Assembly: GCA_023898405.1 (NCBI GenBank)
Contig: CP060221.1
Location: forward strand, 992,001-1,056,000
DNA: 64,000 nt
Direction: 5' to 3'
From: Myxococcales bacterium
Lineage (GTDB): Bacteria; Myxococcota; UBA727; JABDBI01
Every line of letters begins with the position of its first letter. Position 1 is the stretch's first letter. The position numbers and the translations under genes are program-made. Below the pieces are notes generated by a model. It was not told the origin of the DNA and ran no database searches. It saw nothing but the letters and a program-made list of their open reading frames with translations. Positions 1 to 8,238 of the stretch are shown piece after piece.

Positions 1-1344
1 GTAGGTGCAACCATCAATAAAACTGGCTCATTCATTATGAAGGCAGAAAAAATTGGGGCAGATACACTCTTATCGCGTATCGTTCAAATGGTTGCGCAAG
101 CCCAAAGAAGCCGTGCTCCGATTCAAAGCTTAGTTGATAAAGTAGCAGCGGTGTTCGTTCCATTGGTAATAGTGGCCGCGTGCATTACCGCCCTAGCATG
201 GGGATTTTTTGGCTCAGAACAAAACATGGCCTTCGCTGTAGTAAATTCAATAGCAGTGCTCATCATTGCATGCCCTTGTGCATTAGGGCTCGCAACACCA
301 ATCTCGATTATGGTAGCAACAGGCAAAGGTGCAACACTTGGAATTTTATTTAAGGATGCACAAGCTATTGAGCGAATGCGGAAAGTAGACACACTTATTT
401 TTGATAAAACGGGTACGCTTACCGAAGGAAAACCACGGCTAGTAAAAATTATTACTGCCCACAATTTTGATGAAAACATTTTGCTTAGTTTGGCTGCCTC
501 ATTAGAAAAAGCAAGTGAACACCCTTTAGCCCGGGCTATAATCGATGAATCACATGCCCGAAATTTGCAGTTTAAAAAAGTTCGCGATTTTTCTTCTCAT
601 ACCGGCATGGGAGTGACGGGAATTATTGACAACAAATTAGTTGCCATCGGCAATAAACTTTTGTGTGATCATTTTGGATTTTCAAATACATTTGATTCCC
701 TTGCAGACACATTAAGAAAAGAAGGCGCTACCGTTATGTTTATTGCCATTGAAAAACAGGCGGTAGGTATTCTTGCAGTAGCTGATCCCATAAAAAAGTC
801 CACCAAGAAATCTTTAACAGAATTACAAAAGCTAGGTTTGACCTTGGTGATGGCCACTGGCGACAACCATATTACAGCCACAGCAGTGGCACATTCTTTG
901 GGAATTAAACATGTAGCATCGGAGATAACTCCTGATAAAAAACAAGCACTCATCAAAGAGTACCAAAGCAAAAATGCCATTGTGGCTATGGCTGGAGATG
1001 GAATAAATGATGCACCAGCACTGGCACAGGCAGACATTGGTATCGCCATGGGAACTGGAACTGATATTGCCATCGAAAGTGCGAGTGTCACTTTGGTAAA
1101 AGGCGATCTCATGGCTATCGTTCAAGCGCGTAGATTGAGTGAAGCCACCATAAGAAATATTCGTGAAAATCTTTTCTTTGCATTTATCTACAATTCGTTC
1201 GGGATCCCTATAGCCGCCGGTGTTTTGTACCCCTTATTCGGAATTTTGCTCAATCCCATGCTCGCAGCCTTAGCAATGAGCCTTAGTTCTGTTTCAGTCA
1301 TTGGCAATGCTCTACGACTCAATTTATTTAAAAAGAGCTCATAA
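1..1344 (+). CDS. copA: Copper/heavy-metal P-type ATPase, 3' part (5' end outside window)
   Basis: P1B-type ATPase that exports Cu+ or a related soft metal across the inner membrane. The frame is open from base 1, so the N-terminal metal-binding domains and first membrane helices lie outside. Visible from the first codon: the end of the actuator domain, the CPC metal-transport motif in a membrane helix (codons 91-93), the phosphorylation motif DKTGT (codons 135-139), the HP dipeptide of the nucleotide-binding domain (about codon 174), the hinge motif GDGINDAP and two terminal helices. CPC makes copper or silver the likeliest substrate; the residues in the last helices were not used to separate Cu+ from other metals. 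The downstream gene is on the other strand. Confidence 0.93.
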   Translation, partial: VGATINKTGSFIMKAEKIGADTLLSRIVQMVAQAQRSRAPIQSLVDKVAAVFVPLVIVAACITALAWGFFGSEQNMAFAVVNSIAVLIIACPCALGLATPISIMVATGKGATLGILFKDAQAIERMRKVDTLIFDKTGTLTEGKPRLVKIITAHNFDENILLSLAASLEKASEHPLARAIIDESHARNLQFKKVRDFSSHTGMGVTGIIDNKLVAIGNKLLCDHFGFSNTFDSLADTLRKEGATVMFIAIEKQAVGILAVADPIKKSTKKSLTELQKLGLTLVMATGDNHITATAVAHSLGIKHVASEITPDKKQALIKEYQSKNAIVAMAGDGINDAPALAQADIGIAMGTGTDIAIESASVTLVKGDLMAIVQARRLSEATIRNIRENLFFAFIYNSFGIPIAAGVLYPLFGILLNPMLAALAMSLSSVSVIGNALRLNLFKKSS

Positions 1345-1463
1345 AGTTCAAAAATAAAATTGTAAAAATTAAACAAAAAACGAATTTACTATTCATGAAA
1401 GTAAAGGAATTTTTTTTAAACCTACAAACTGTTTATCGCGCGAGTACAAACAAGCAATGCTTG

Positions 1464-1706
1464 CTATAAATCACTATCAAGCTTAATAAAACGAGAAACA
1501 ACATTGCCATTCACTTGAAGTGATCCAAGAAAAAGCGCCAAAGGACGATGCCAAATCTTGCTTATGGGATTTTCATATAGCGCTTCATAGACGACATAGG
1601 GACTAAGATCTTCAGAGTGAAGCGAAAGGGCTATGATGCGATAGTTTTTGCCTTTATAGTGACGCCAAATTTCGCCAGGATTAATATCATTTGCTAAGTT
1701 TTTCAT
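1464..1706 (-). CDS. DUF1653 family protein
   Basis: Small soluble protein of about 80 residues. It carries the DUF1653 pattern: a PGEIWRHYKGKNYRI segment, a histidine-serine pair, a VVYEALYEN segment and a WHRPLALF segment. The family is common but its biochemical role is not established. The frame stays open up to 1781 (105 aa), but the ATG at 1706 has an AGGAAG ribosome-binding site four bases upstream and begins just before the conserved domain, so I prefer it. It lies downstream of the ABC-F gene on the same strand with a gap of about 140 bases. Confidence 0.8.
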   Translation of the reverse strand: MKNLANDINPGEIWRHYKGKNYRIIALSLHSEDLSPYVVYEALYENPISKIWHRPLALFLGSLQVNGNVVSRFIKLDSDL

Positions 1707-1846
1707 TAAACTTCCTAGCTTGTCACAGCAAGTTCTTAGATTTTTCGTAATTGTTTTTAGCCCCATAGAACAAGAATGCAATTGCGATCTTTTCTTGGTT
1801 TGTTTGAAGCTTTGTTCTAAAAAAATTATCAGTGATAATCTATTTG

Positions 1847-3769
1847 TTAAGTTTCTTCACCAAGATCACCAAGCTGCTGTTCACTTTGCTCCCAATCAAA
1901 AATTAAATCATCAAGCTTTTGTTTAAGTTGATTTTTTTGATTTTCTATCTCTACCACTCGCTCATGAGAATTTTCTTGAAAAAAATTAGGTTCTAAAAAT
2001 AGCTGATCGAGCTTGGCTATTTTTTCCTCGGTTTCTTCCACCATCAACACAAGTTTTTCTAAATGTTTTTTTAGTTTTTGCACCTGGGAACGACGGCGTT
2101 TTTGTTCTTCATAACTTAAACGTTTTTCAGTGTTAGGTGCATCAGGCGCTTTGCTTTGCGCTTTTTCTTCCTTCGCATCAAGATAATCTCTGTTTTTAAA
2201 AGCCACAAACTCGCTATAATTTCCCATGTAGTCTTTGCTGCCTTGGGAGGTCACTTCCAAGATGCGCTGAGCAAAAGTATCAATAAAATTCCGATCGTGA
2301 GAAACAACCAGCAGGGTTCCCATAAAGTCTCTTAGAGCAATGGTTAAACTTTCGATACTCTCTAAATCCAAGTGATTGGTTGGCTCATCCAACAGTAAGA
2401 CATTGGGTTTTTGGATCATTAAATAAGCAAGATAGAGCCGCCCAAGCTCGCCCCCACTCAAATCTTTAGTAAGTTTTTTGGCATCCTCACCGCTGAACAA
2501 AACGCGCCCAAGCATGCCTTGCACATAACTCTGTGGTTTATCGGCACAAAATTGCCACAGCCACTCAAGCACACTGTTTTTGAAATTTTTTATGGCTCTC
2601 CCACAATCCTGGGCAAAATAGCCTACGCTCGTGCCATAGCCCCATTTAACCTGTTTATCGCATTCCGAAAATTCACCGGCCAAAGCTTTAATGAGCGTTG
2701 ATTTCCCTGAACCATTGGGTCCTATAACAGCAATTTTTTCTCCGCGTTTTATTTGAAAAGAAAAATCATCAATGATGATTTTTTCACCATAAGATTTGGT
2801 CAGATTTTTAACATCCAAAACATCTTTGGGGCCTGGCTCTAAAATATCAAAACGAAATTTAGGATGAATACGCGTACTTTTTTTAGGCTCTTCGATAACT
2901 ATTTTTTCCAGCTGCTTGATGCGGCTTTGCGCTTGACGAGCTTTAGAAGCCTTTGCCCTAAATCGCTCAATAAATGCTTCTTTTTGTGCAATTTCTTTTT
3001 GCTGAGCAATAATTTCTTTTTCTTTTTGCAGCAAAAACAATCTGCGCGCGTTCTCAAAGGCAGAATAATTTCCAACATATTCAGTGACCGTGGAAAAATC
3101 CATATCAAGAATACGTGTACAGACACTATCCATGAATCTGCGATCGTGGGAAACCAACACCACCATCCCCTGATAGTTGGACAAAAATTTTTCTAACCAA
3201 TCGATAGATACAATATCTAAGTGGTTGGTTGGCTCATCGAGTAGAAGAATATCTGGATTTTTGATAAGTGCTTGAGCAAGAAATACTCTCCATTTGTATC
3301 CTCCTGAAAGCACGCGCAGCGCTTGTTCATGAAGCGCAGTCGCAACTCCCAAACCTTCTAAAATTTCTTGTGAGTAAGGACGCAAACGATAACCTTCATG
3401 ATTGCTGATAAACTCTTCAAGCTGGGCTATTTTTGCGCCATCAGCAGGATCATCTTGACTCAAAAACTTTTCCTGCAGCTTAATTGCGTCAAAAAGTTCT
3501 CGTTTACCCATCATGGCAGTATCAATAATGCTTTGATCATCATTCAAGCTGTGATCTTGACCAATGCGAAATAAGGTCTGGTGAGCTGGAATTTCTATAT
3601 CACCGCTGTCCGCTTCCATTTCACCGGCAATCATTTTCAACAAGGTGGACTTACCGCAGCCATTGGCCCCTACAATTCCATAGCGTTGGTGATCAAGCAT
3701 TCGCAGTGAAACATTTTCAAACAAAGTTTTATACAAAAAGGCATGGGATAATTTTCTTAGTTCGATCAT
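1847..3769 (-). CDS. ABC-F family ATPase (ribosome-associated type)
   Basis: Protein of 640 aa with two ABC ATPase domains and no membrane segment, the ABC-F architecture (Uup, EttA, YheS). Walker A motifs are GANGCGKST (about residue 34) and GPNGSGKST (about residue 350). The signatures are LSGGYKW and LSGGELGR, each followed by LLLDEPTNHLD. A charged linker rich in Lys, Glu and Gln joins the domains, and the C-terminus is a coiled coil of the kind seen in Uup or YheS. ABC-F proteins bind the ribosomal E site and modulate translation; some give antibiotic resistance. Which subfamily this is cannot be settled by eye. Confidence 0.92.
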   Translation of the reverse strand: MIELRKLSHAFLYKTLFENVSLRMLDHQRYGIVGANGCGKSTLLKMIAGEMEADSGDIEIPAHQTLFRIGQDHSLNDDQSIIDTAMMGKRELFDAIKLQEKFLSQDDPADGAKIAQLEEFISNHEGYRLRPYSQEILEGLGVATALHEQALRVLSGGYKWRVFLAQALIKNPDILLLDEPTNHLDIVSIDWLEKFLSNYQGMVVLVSHDRRFMDSVCTRILDMDFSTVTEYVGNYSAFENARRLFLLQKEKEIIAQQKEIAQKEAFIERFRAKASKARQAQSRIKQLEKIVIEEPKKSTRIHPKFRFDILEPGPKDVLDVKNLTKSYGEKIIIDDFSFQIKRGEKIAVIGPNGSGKSTLIKALAGEFSECDKQVKWGYGTSVGYFAQDCGRAIKNFKNSVLEWLWQFCADKPQSYVQGMLGRVLFSGEDAKKLTKDLSGGELGRLYLAYLMIQKPNVLLLDEPTNHLDLESIESLTIALRDFMGTLLVVSHDRNFIDTFAQRILEVTSQGSKDYMGNYSEFVAFKNRDYLDAKEEKAQSKAPDAPNTEKRLSYEEQKRRRSQVQKLKKHLEKLVLMVEETEEKIAKLDQLFLEPNFFQENSHERVVEIENQKNQLKQKLDDLIFDWEQSEQQLGDLGEET

Positions 3770-3890
3770 AAAAACTCACATAATCAGCCAGGGCATCTTG
3801 AATGCCACAAGTGAATAAGCGCACGTAGTTCAAATACTTGTCATGGACACGGATTATATGAAAAAAACTGACAAATCAAATTTGATTCTT

Positions 3891-3924
3891 GGAATGTTTT
3901 GAAAATAATTTCTTAAAACATCCC
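3891..3924 (-). other. Imperfect hairpin between the 98-aa gene and ABC-F gene
   Basis: A ten-base stem with one mismatch (GGAATGTTTT against AAAACATCCC) encloses a 14-base loop. It sits after the stop of the 98-aa gene, and an 18-bp perfect palindrome (GAATTTTTTAAAAAATTC) lies at 3960-3977. Neither has a clean U-tract on the minus strand, so a role as terminator is only possible. Confidence 0.35.
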
Positions 3925-3980
3925 AATATTTTTCAAGCTTACAGACTCTTTTTACATGAGAATTTTTTAAAAAATTCAAT

Positions 3981-4277
3981 TTATTCTTGAGCCTCAGGCT
4001 TATACCACTCTTGAATGATGCGAGCTATCTCCAAACCTTGAGCCTCAGATGAAATATTAAATTTCGATTGATACATGTACTGATCATTGCGTTTACGATA
4101 ACGGCGAATGGTAATTTTAGGCGGACGAAAATCCCCAAGTTTTTTATCAAACTCTTGATAAAGAAACATCACTGTCGCCCATGCTCCTTTCGAAAGCACA
4201 TGCTTTTTAAGTTCTTTGACTCGCAGTTCACCTTCTTCTTCCCAGTTTACCGTTAACTGATCGATTGCTTCTGACAT
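3981..4277 (-). CDS. Conserved hypothetical protein (98 aa)
   Basis: Small, soluble, charged protein with no signal peptide or membrane helix. It contains a GAWATVMFLYQEFDK segment followed by a basic IRRYRKRNDQY stretch and a QSKFNIS segment. I recall similar small proteins in deltaproteobacterial genomes, but no function is known to me. A GTG at 4283 opens the frame two codons earlier, but the ATG at 4277 has GGGAG five bases upstream and is the better start. It follows rplC on the same strand with a gap of almost 290 bases that holds the rplC terminator, so it is probably transcribed separately. Confidence 0.7.
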   Translation of the reverse strand: MSEAIDQLTVNWEEEGELRVKELKKHVLSKGAWATVMFLYQEFDKKLGDFRPPKITIRRYRKRNDQYMYQSKFNISSEAQGLEIARIIQEWYKPEAQE

Positions 4278-4501
4278 ACGCACTCCCTTATTCTTCTCAT
4301 AACTTTAAACTCAATTAATCTTTTCTCAAAAATAAACGCCTTCAACATGATGAGTTGAGGCTTTTAAAATCTCACAAATGATAAAGCTTTGGATCGCTAA
4401 AATTTAATAAGGACAAGATGCTTGTAATTTTCTTATCCCCATCGTTCGCAATTTCCACTAAATGTTTCGCTTATTTGTAAGACAGGAAAAAACACATAAG
4501 A

Positions 4502-4530
4502 ATAAAAAGGCAAGCCAAAGATGACTTGCC
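4502..4530 (-). terminator. Rho-independent terminator of rplC
   Basis: On the minus strand, GGCAAG (4530-4525) and CTTGCC (4514-4509) form a six-base stem with a ten-base loop, followed directly by TTTTTATT. It begins about 33 bases after the rplC stop. This closes rplC as a single-gene transcription unit. Confidence 0.8.
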
Positions 4531-4563
4531 ATCAAATCGTACCCATCAAAAAATGATGTCCGA

Positions 4564-5304
4564 TTATTTTTTACCTTTTCCTGCCCCAGCTTTAGAAGCT
4601 TTCATTGGGTTCTTCAGACCTTTTTCTTCTTTAGGTCCAGAGATACCATGAATTACTTTAGCCTTGCGGTTTGACATACGCAGTTCAATGAGAGCACCTT
4701 TCGCACCAGGGACAGCACCCCTTAGACACAAGATACGCTCGTCTTCCATGAAGCGAACTATGCGTACATTTTTAACTGTCACACGTTCATTCCCCATTTG
4801 ACCGGCCATTCTTTTGCCTTTCAACACGCGGCCAGGAAACTCACGCATACCGATGGAACCACCGCCACGAAATGTTTCGTGAGCACCATGAGTTGCATTG
4901 AAACCGCTAAAATTGTGGCGTTTCATAACACCAGCAAAACCTTTACCTTTACTGATGCCAGAAATATCCAACGACTCAGCAGTTTTCAACCATTCGAGAG
5001 AAGCCGATGCACCTTCTTCAAAAGAGGCAACCATCGATCCATCCATTCTGAATTCGCGCAAGAAGCGTTTAGGTTCGATATTTTTTTTGCTAAATAAACC
5101 TAGTTTAGGTTTGTTGAGAGTCTTTTCTCGCACATCGCCATACGCGACCTGAACAGCGTCATACCCATCAACTTCTGAAGTTCTTTTTTGTACTACAACG
5201 TTATCTTTAATTTGAAGAACAGTAACGGGAATACAAACCCCATCTTCGAGAAATAATTGGGTCATACCAACCTTAGTTGCTAAGAGCCCTTGTTTTTTTT
5301 GCAT
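4564..5304 (-). CDS. rplC: 50S ribosomal protein L3
   Basis: Ribosomal protein L3 (246 aa), which binds 23S rRNA near the peptidyl transferase centre. It starts GLLATKVGMTQLF, as usual for L3, and has the FAGVMKRHNFSG and GSIGMREFPGRV loop segments that reach into the ribosome. The C-terminus has a Lys-rich extension of about 25 residues. The open frame reaches 5361, but the ATG at 5304 has GGGAG seven bases upstream and gives the canonical N-terminus. It is unusual in standing alone: in most bacteria rplC is followed by rplD, rplW and rplB in the S10 operon, whereas here a terminator follows it. Confidence 0.96.
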   Translation of the reverse strand: MQKKQGLLATKVGMTQLFLEDGVCIPVTVLQIKDNVVVQKRTSEVDGYDAVQVAYGDVREKTLNKPKLGLFSKKNIEPKRFLREFRMDGSMVASFEEGASASLEWLKTAESLDISGISKGKGFAGVMKRHNFSGFNATHGAHETFRGGGSIGMREFPGRVLKGKRMAGQMGNERVTVKNVRIVRFMEDERILCLRGAVPGAKGALIELRMSNRKAKVIHGISGPKEEKGLKNPMKASKAGAGKGKK

Positions 5305-5445
5305 TAAATACTCCCTAGTAGTCATACACGTATTTGCCAGAGGACTAATATGCCAGAACACTGTAGGGATATTTTATGTTTTGCAATACCCATTCGTATT
5401 GACAAGAACACTCAAAAGGTGCAGGTGGTGTAGGCCTTTTGAAGT

Positions 5446-5521
5446 GGGCTCGTAGCTCAATTGGCAGAGCAATGGACTCTTAATCCGGCGGTTGAAGGTT
5501 CGATTCCTTCCGGGCCCACCA
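5446..5521 (+). tRNA. tRNA-Lys (anticodon CTT)
   Basis: A 76-base cloverleaf. The acceptor stem pairs GGGCTCG with CGGGCCC (one G-U). The D arm pairs GCTC with GAGC. The anticodon loop CTCTTAA gives anticodon CTT, which reads AAG. The T arm pairs GAAGG with CCTTC around TTCGATT. CCA is encoded. The anticodon stem has a mismatch at its first pair and a wobble at the second. It is divergent from rplC. Confidence 0.95.
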
Positions 5522-5529
5522 CTCTGGCG

Positions 5530-6540
5530 TTACTCATTCAAGCGCATCCCGATCGGTGATGAATATTCATTAAATGAGAGCAGATTTTCTTTTCTGACAT
5601 CCAACATATTTGGTCCAAAAGCGCAGAAATAATCACTTTTTCCAGTGATTTTCAAAGCATCATAGAGATATTGTTCCCATACGCGCCCGTCAGGTAAAAT
5701 GCAGCTATTTTCATTATGATGACACAGAATTTGCAATCCTTCCCTTAGAGCACTTATCACTTCAGCCGGAGCATTTTCGGCCTCTTTTGATTCACAATAA
5801 AAATCGATCTGATCTTTTATTCGAGTAAACAAACCAAAATGATTTCCATCAGCATCCAAAAATACAAAACTGCCTAAAAATTCGGTGAGATAATATTCAA
5901 CAGCGCCAAAATCTTTACTAATACGATGAAATAACTCGACAAAAGCAGGATCGGATAAAGCGCTTTCTTCAGTCGAAAAACTTAAAGCTTGATGAATTAT
6001 TTGCGAAAGATTAAGAAAATATCGTTTTTGTGCTTGTGCTAACGCTTGACTCAACAACTGCATAACATTGGGCGATTGTTTTCGAATAAAGGTATGGATC
6101 AAACCTTCGTTAAGCACTTCAATAGCTTTATGCTCATCAACAATACTTGTTAGAAGAATTTTTTGAATATTAGGGTTTTTGATCGATTTGCAGAATTCTA
6201 TGCCGTCGATTCCCGGCATATGATAATCAACCACAACGGTAGAAATCTGCTCAAAACGAGCCTTGTTATACATGATGCGATAAATGTCGCGAACGTTCAC
6301 GTCGAGAGTTCTATGTTCAAACTCTTCTTCGTCTATCATGCTCACTAAACCATCAGCTACTTCATTCCCATGATATTTTTCATTGATATGCTTTAGCGCC
6401 ATATGAGGATCGCTATAAAAATTGTAGGTAGTAGTCTCAGCAGGAAGCCCTATCGCCACACTCTTAAGAAATTCTACATTATCATCAATCATTAAAACCG
6501 TAGTTGGAAAAAAAAAGCTTGGAATAGATTGTTTTGGCAT
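5530..6540 (-). CDS. Response regulator with unrecognised C-terminal domain
   Basis: A 336-aa protein with an N-terminal receiver domain. The acidic pair is D19-D20, the phospho-acceptor Asp is at about 105 in VVDYHMPG, the switch Thr at about 131 and the conserved Lys at about 154. About 40 extra residues lie between the acidic pair and the phospho-acceptor compared with a standard receiver, so the domain has a large insertion. Residues 165-336 match no output domain I recognise: no helix-turn-helix, GGDEF, EAL or HD motif is visible. No histidine kinase is adjacent, so it is an orphan here. The ATG at 6540 begins the protein; the gene ends next to the tRNA-Lys gene. Confidence 0.8.
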   Translation of the reverse strand: MPKQSIPSFFFPTTVLMIDDNVEFLKSVAIGLPAETTTYNFYSDPHMALKHINEKYHGNEVADGLVSMIDEEEFEHRTLDVNVRDIYRIMYNKARFEQISTVVVDYHMPGIDGIEFCKSIKNPNIQKILLTSIVDEHKAIEVLNEGLIHTFIRKQSPNVMQLLSQALAQAQKRYFLNLSQIIHQALSFSTEESALSDPAFVELFHRISKDFGAVEYYLTEFLGSFVFLDADGNHFGLFTRIKDQIDFYCESKEAENAPAEVISALREGLQILCHHNENSCILPDGRVWEQYLYDALKITGKSDYFCAFGPNMLDVRKENLLSFNEYSSPIGMRLNE

Positions 6541-7233
6541 CGTTCATTTCCTGTTGAGCAAAAAATTCGAAGCCACTGTGTGCTAAAAAGCATGGCTCCA
6601 TAAAGATTTTCATAAAGCATGCAAAGCCTAGCATGGCCATTTCAACAAGCAAGTCGGAATATATTTCATATTAAAAAAAATAATCAAAAACTCTCAATCG
6701 CTTATGCATAACAATTTGAGATATTTTTACAATATTTAACATGCCTACGCAGCACATAGTTATTTAGCTATTATTTATAACCGTTCAGCCAGACTGCACC
6801 GGGTTTATTTTTAGCTTGAAACAAAATAAGGACGCCCCAAAAAACAAAACGAGTAAAAAACATAATGATATTGAGCTACTAGCTTTCAATGTGAATTTTG
6901 GATACGCTCAGCAAAAAATAGAGGGAATAGACAGGCTTGAACAACTAAAATAATATTGCAAACAGGATTAAATAGGTTAATCATTCTAAAATTTAGTCAG
7001 TTAACCAAAAAATATTGAATATACCTGTCTACCTCTCCTAACTTCTTCACGGGTGTTTTTGTGAGGACCACGGTTTTATTCATGGCCTATTGCTCTCACA
7101 AGAGAAACTACTATCCATAAGAATAGTTTTAGTCAATAAACTACTCTTAAAAATATTTTTTTGAGTGATTTTTTTGTTCAGCGCAACCTACTATGTGGTG
7201 TGATTTATTGTTGAGACCGCGCGCAACGGAGTT
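6541..7233. other. Long AT-rich intergenic region with dyads
   Basis: A 690-base stretch without a convincing gene, between divergent regulator genes. It holds a partial dyad GGTTAA...TTAACC at roughly 6975-7010 around an inner CTAAAATTTAG, and a cluster of decamer repeats at 7105-7147. It must carry the promoters of both flanking genes; I did not find unambiguous -10/-35 pairs. Confidence 0.5.
7105..7147. promoter_or_regulatory. Three operator-like decamers upstream of the XRE/S24 gene
   Basis: Three related ten-base elements occur within 43 bases: AAACTACTAT (7105-7114), AAACTATTCT on the minus strand (7120-7129) and AAACTACTCT (7138-7147). The second and third form the dyad TAGTTT-8-AAACTA at 7124-7143. 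The arrangement resembles operator clusters of CI-like repressors. The regulator gene starts about 90 bases downstream, so autoregulation is a reasonable inference. Confidence 0.45.
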
Positions 7234-7887
7234 ATGGTGAATCTAAAAAACAACCCAAACGCAAAGACTATTGGCACCAGATTTCGCTCAGCACGTTCTT
7301 TGGTACCTAATTTAAATAGAAAACTATTTTGCGAACGCCATGGAATTAATCGATACACCATGCAGTCATGGGAAAATGGTTTACATGTTTCTAAAGGAAA
7401 AAATGTCGAAAGATTTATTGAAGCACTAGCCAAGGAAGGTATCGCTTGCACAGCTGAGTGGCTCATCGATGGCATAGGCGAACCCGCACGCCCCATTTCT
7501 GATGCTCGTTTAGTAGAGATCTTCTCTTCTCCCAACCCTCAACAAGACCTACTCCATGAATGTTATGAGCAAATTTTTCAACAACTTGCCTCTTTCTATG
7601 AAGAAATCAACAAAAATACAGTTAAAATAAGGGTTAATGATGAGAGCATGGCTCCTAAATTTCGCGAAGGCGATTGGCTTTTAGGTGCTGATATTACGGA
7701 TACCCCAGCAGATGCTCACCAAAAATTTTGCATTATTGAACTTGGCCCCCAACGTTTTTTAATTAGAAAAGTATTTCATACCAAGGATCACTTTTTATTA
7801 ACAGCTCTAGATGAAAGAATACCTACTCTTAGCTTAGGAACTGCAACAAAAATCTATGAAATTATCTGGCACATGCTTGAACAATGA
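7234..7887 (+). CDS. XRE-type helix-turn-helix regulator with S24 peptidase-like domain
   Basis: A 217-aa protein with a Cro/CI-like DNA-binding domain (about residues 12-65; recognition region around GINRYTMQSWENG) joined to a C-terminal S24/LexA-type domain (residues 128-215). The presumed catalytic Ser is S138 in NDESMAPKFREGDWLL and the Lys is K179 in FLIRKVF. Repressors of this type (CI, LexA, HdiR) dimerise through the C-terminal domain and may self-cleave in response to DNA damage. I do not see a clear Ala-Gly cleavage site, so it may be a non-cleaving regulator. No phage genes are adjacent, so it may be a domesticated chromosomal regulator. Repeats upstream could be its operators. Confidence 0.82.
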   Translation: MVNLKNNPNAKTIGTRFRSARSLVPNLNRKLFCERHGINRYTMQSWENGLHVSKGKNVERFIEALAKEGIACTAEWLIDGIGEPARPISDARLVEIFSSPNPQQDLLHECYEQIFQQLASFYEEINKNTVKIRVNDESMAPKFREGDWLLGADITDTPADAHQKFCIIELGPQRFLIRKVFHTKDHFLLTALDERIPTLSLGTATKIYEIIWHMLEQ

Positions 7888-7966
7888 TTAATTGCGCCCA
7901 AAGAGGCTTGCCTAAGTGAATAATACAGGCAATAAGTGGTGGTGAATAATTTTATGAGGTTAAGTT

Positions 7967-8137
7967 ATGGCTAAAAAAGGCAAACGAGAATTGATTAAAC
8001 TTGAGTCCACTCTTGGTACTGGTTATTTTTATGTGACAGTCAAAAACAAGCAAACAACCAAGGACAAGATTGAAATCAATAAATACGATCCTAAAGCTCG
8101 CAAACACGCTCCTTTTAAGGAAGTAAAACTTAAGTAA
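7967..8137 (+). CDS. rpmG: 50S ribosomal protein L33
   Basis: A 56-aa basic protein found by reading the sequence directly. It begins MAKKGKRELIKLEST and continues with GTGYFYVTVKNK, TKDKIEINKYDPKARKHAPF and a Lys-rich end, all typical of L33. It lacks the Cys pairs of zinc-binding L33 forms and is therefore of the C-minus type. GAGGT lies six bases before the ATG. It sits between the XRE/S24 regulator and lpdA, away from rpmB, its frequent partner. Confidence 0.93.
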   Translation: MAKKGKRELIKLESTLGTGYFYVTVKNKQTTKDKIEINKYDPKARKHAPFKEVKLK

Positions 8138-8238
8138 CTTCTCAATATAAGCTTGCCCGAGCAAACACTTCAATAAGCTGCAAACTTAGTATCTTGCAGC
8201 TGCTACACCGATTCAACTCTAGCCCTCAGGGGGATGTG

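Noticed and set aside
5413..5441. CAAAAGG/CCTTTTG hairpin before tRNA-Lys as a terminator
   Set aside because: It lies upstream of both divergent genes, where a terminator would have no transcript to end.
7234..7887. LexA identity for the XRE/S24 protein
   Set aside because: The DNA-binding domain is XRE-like, not the winged helix of LexA, and no cleavage site is clear.
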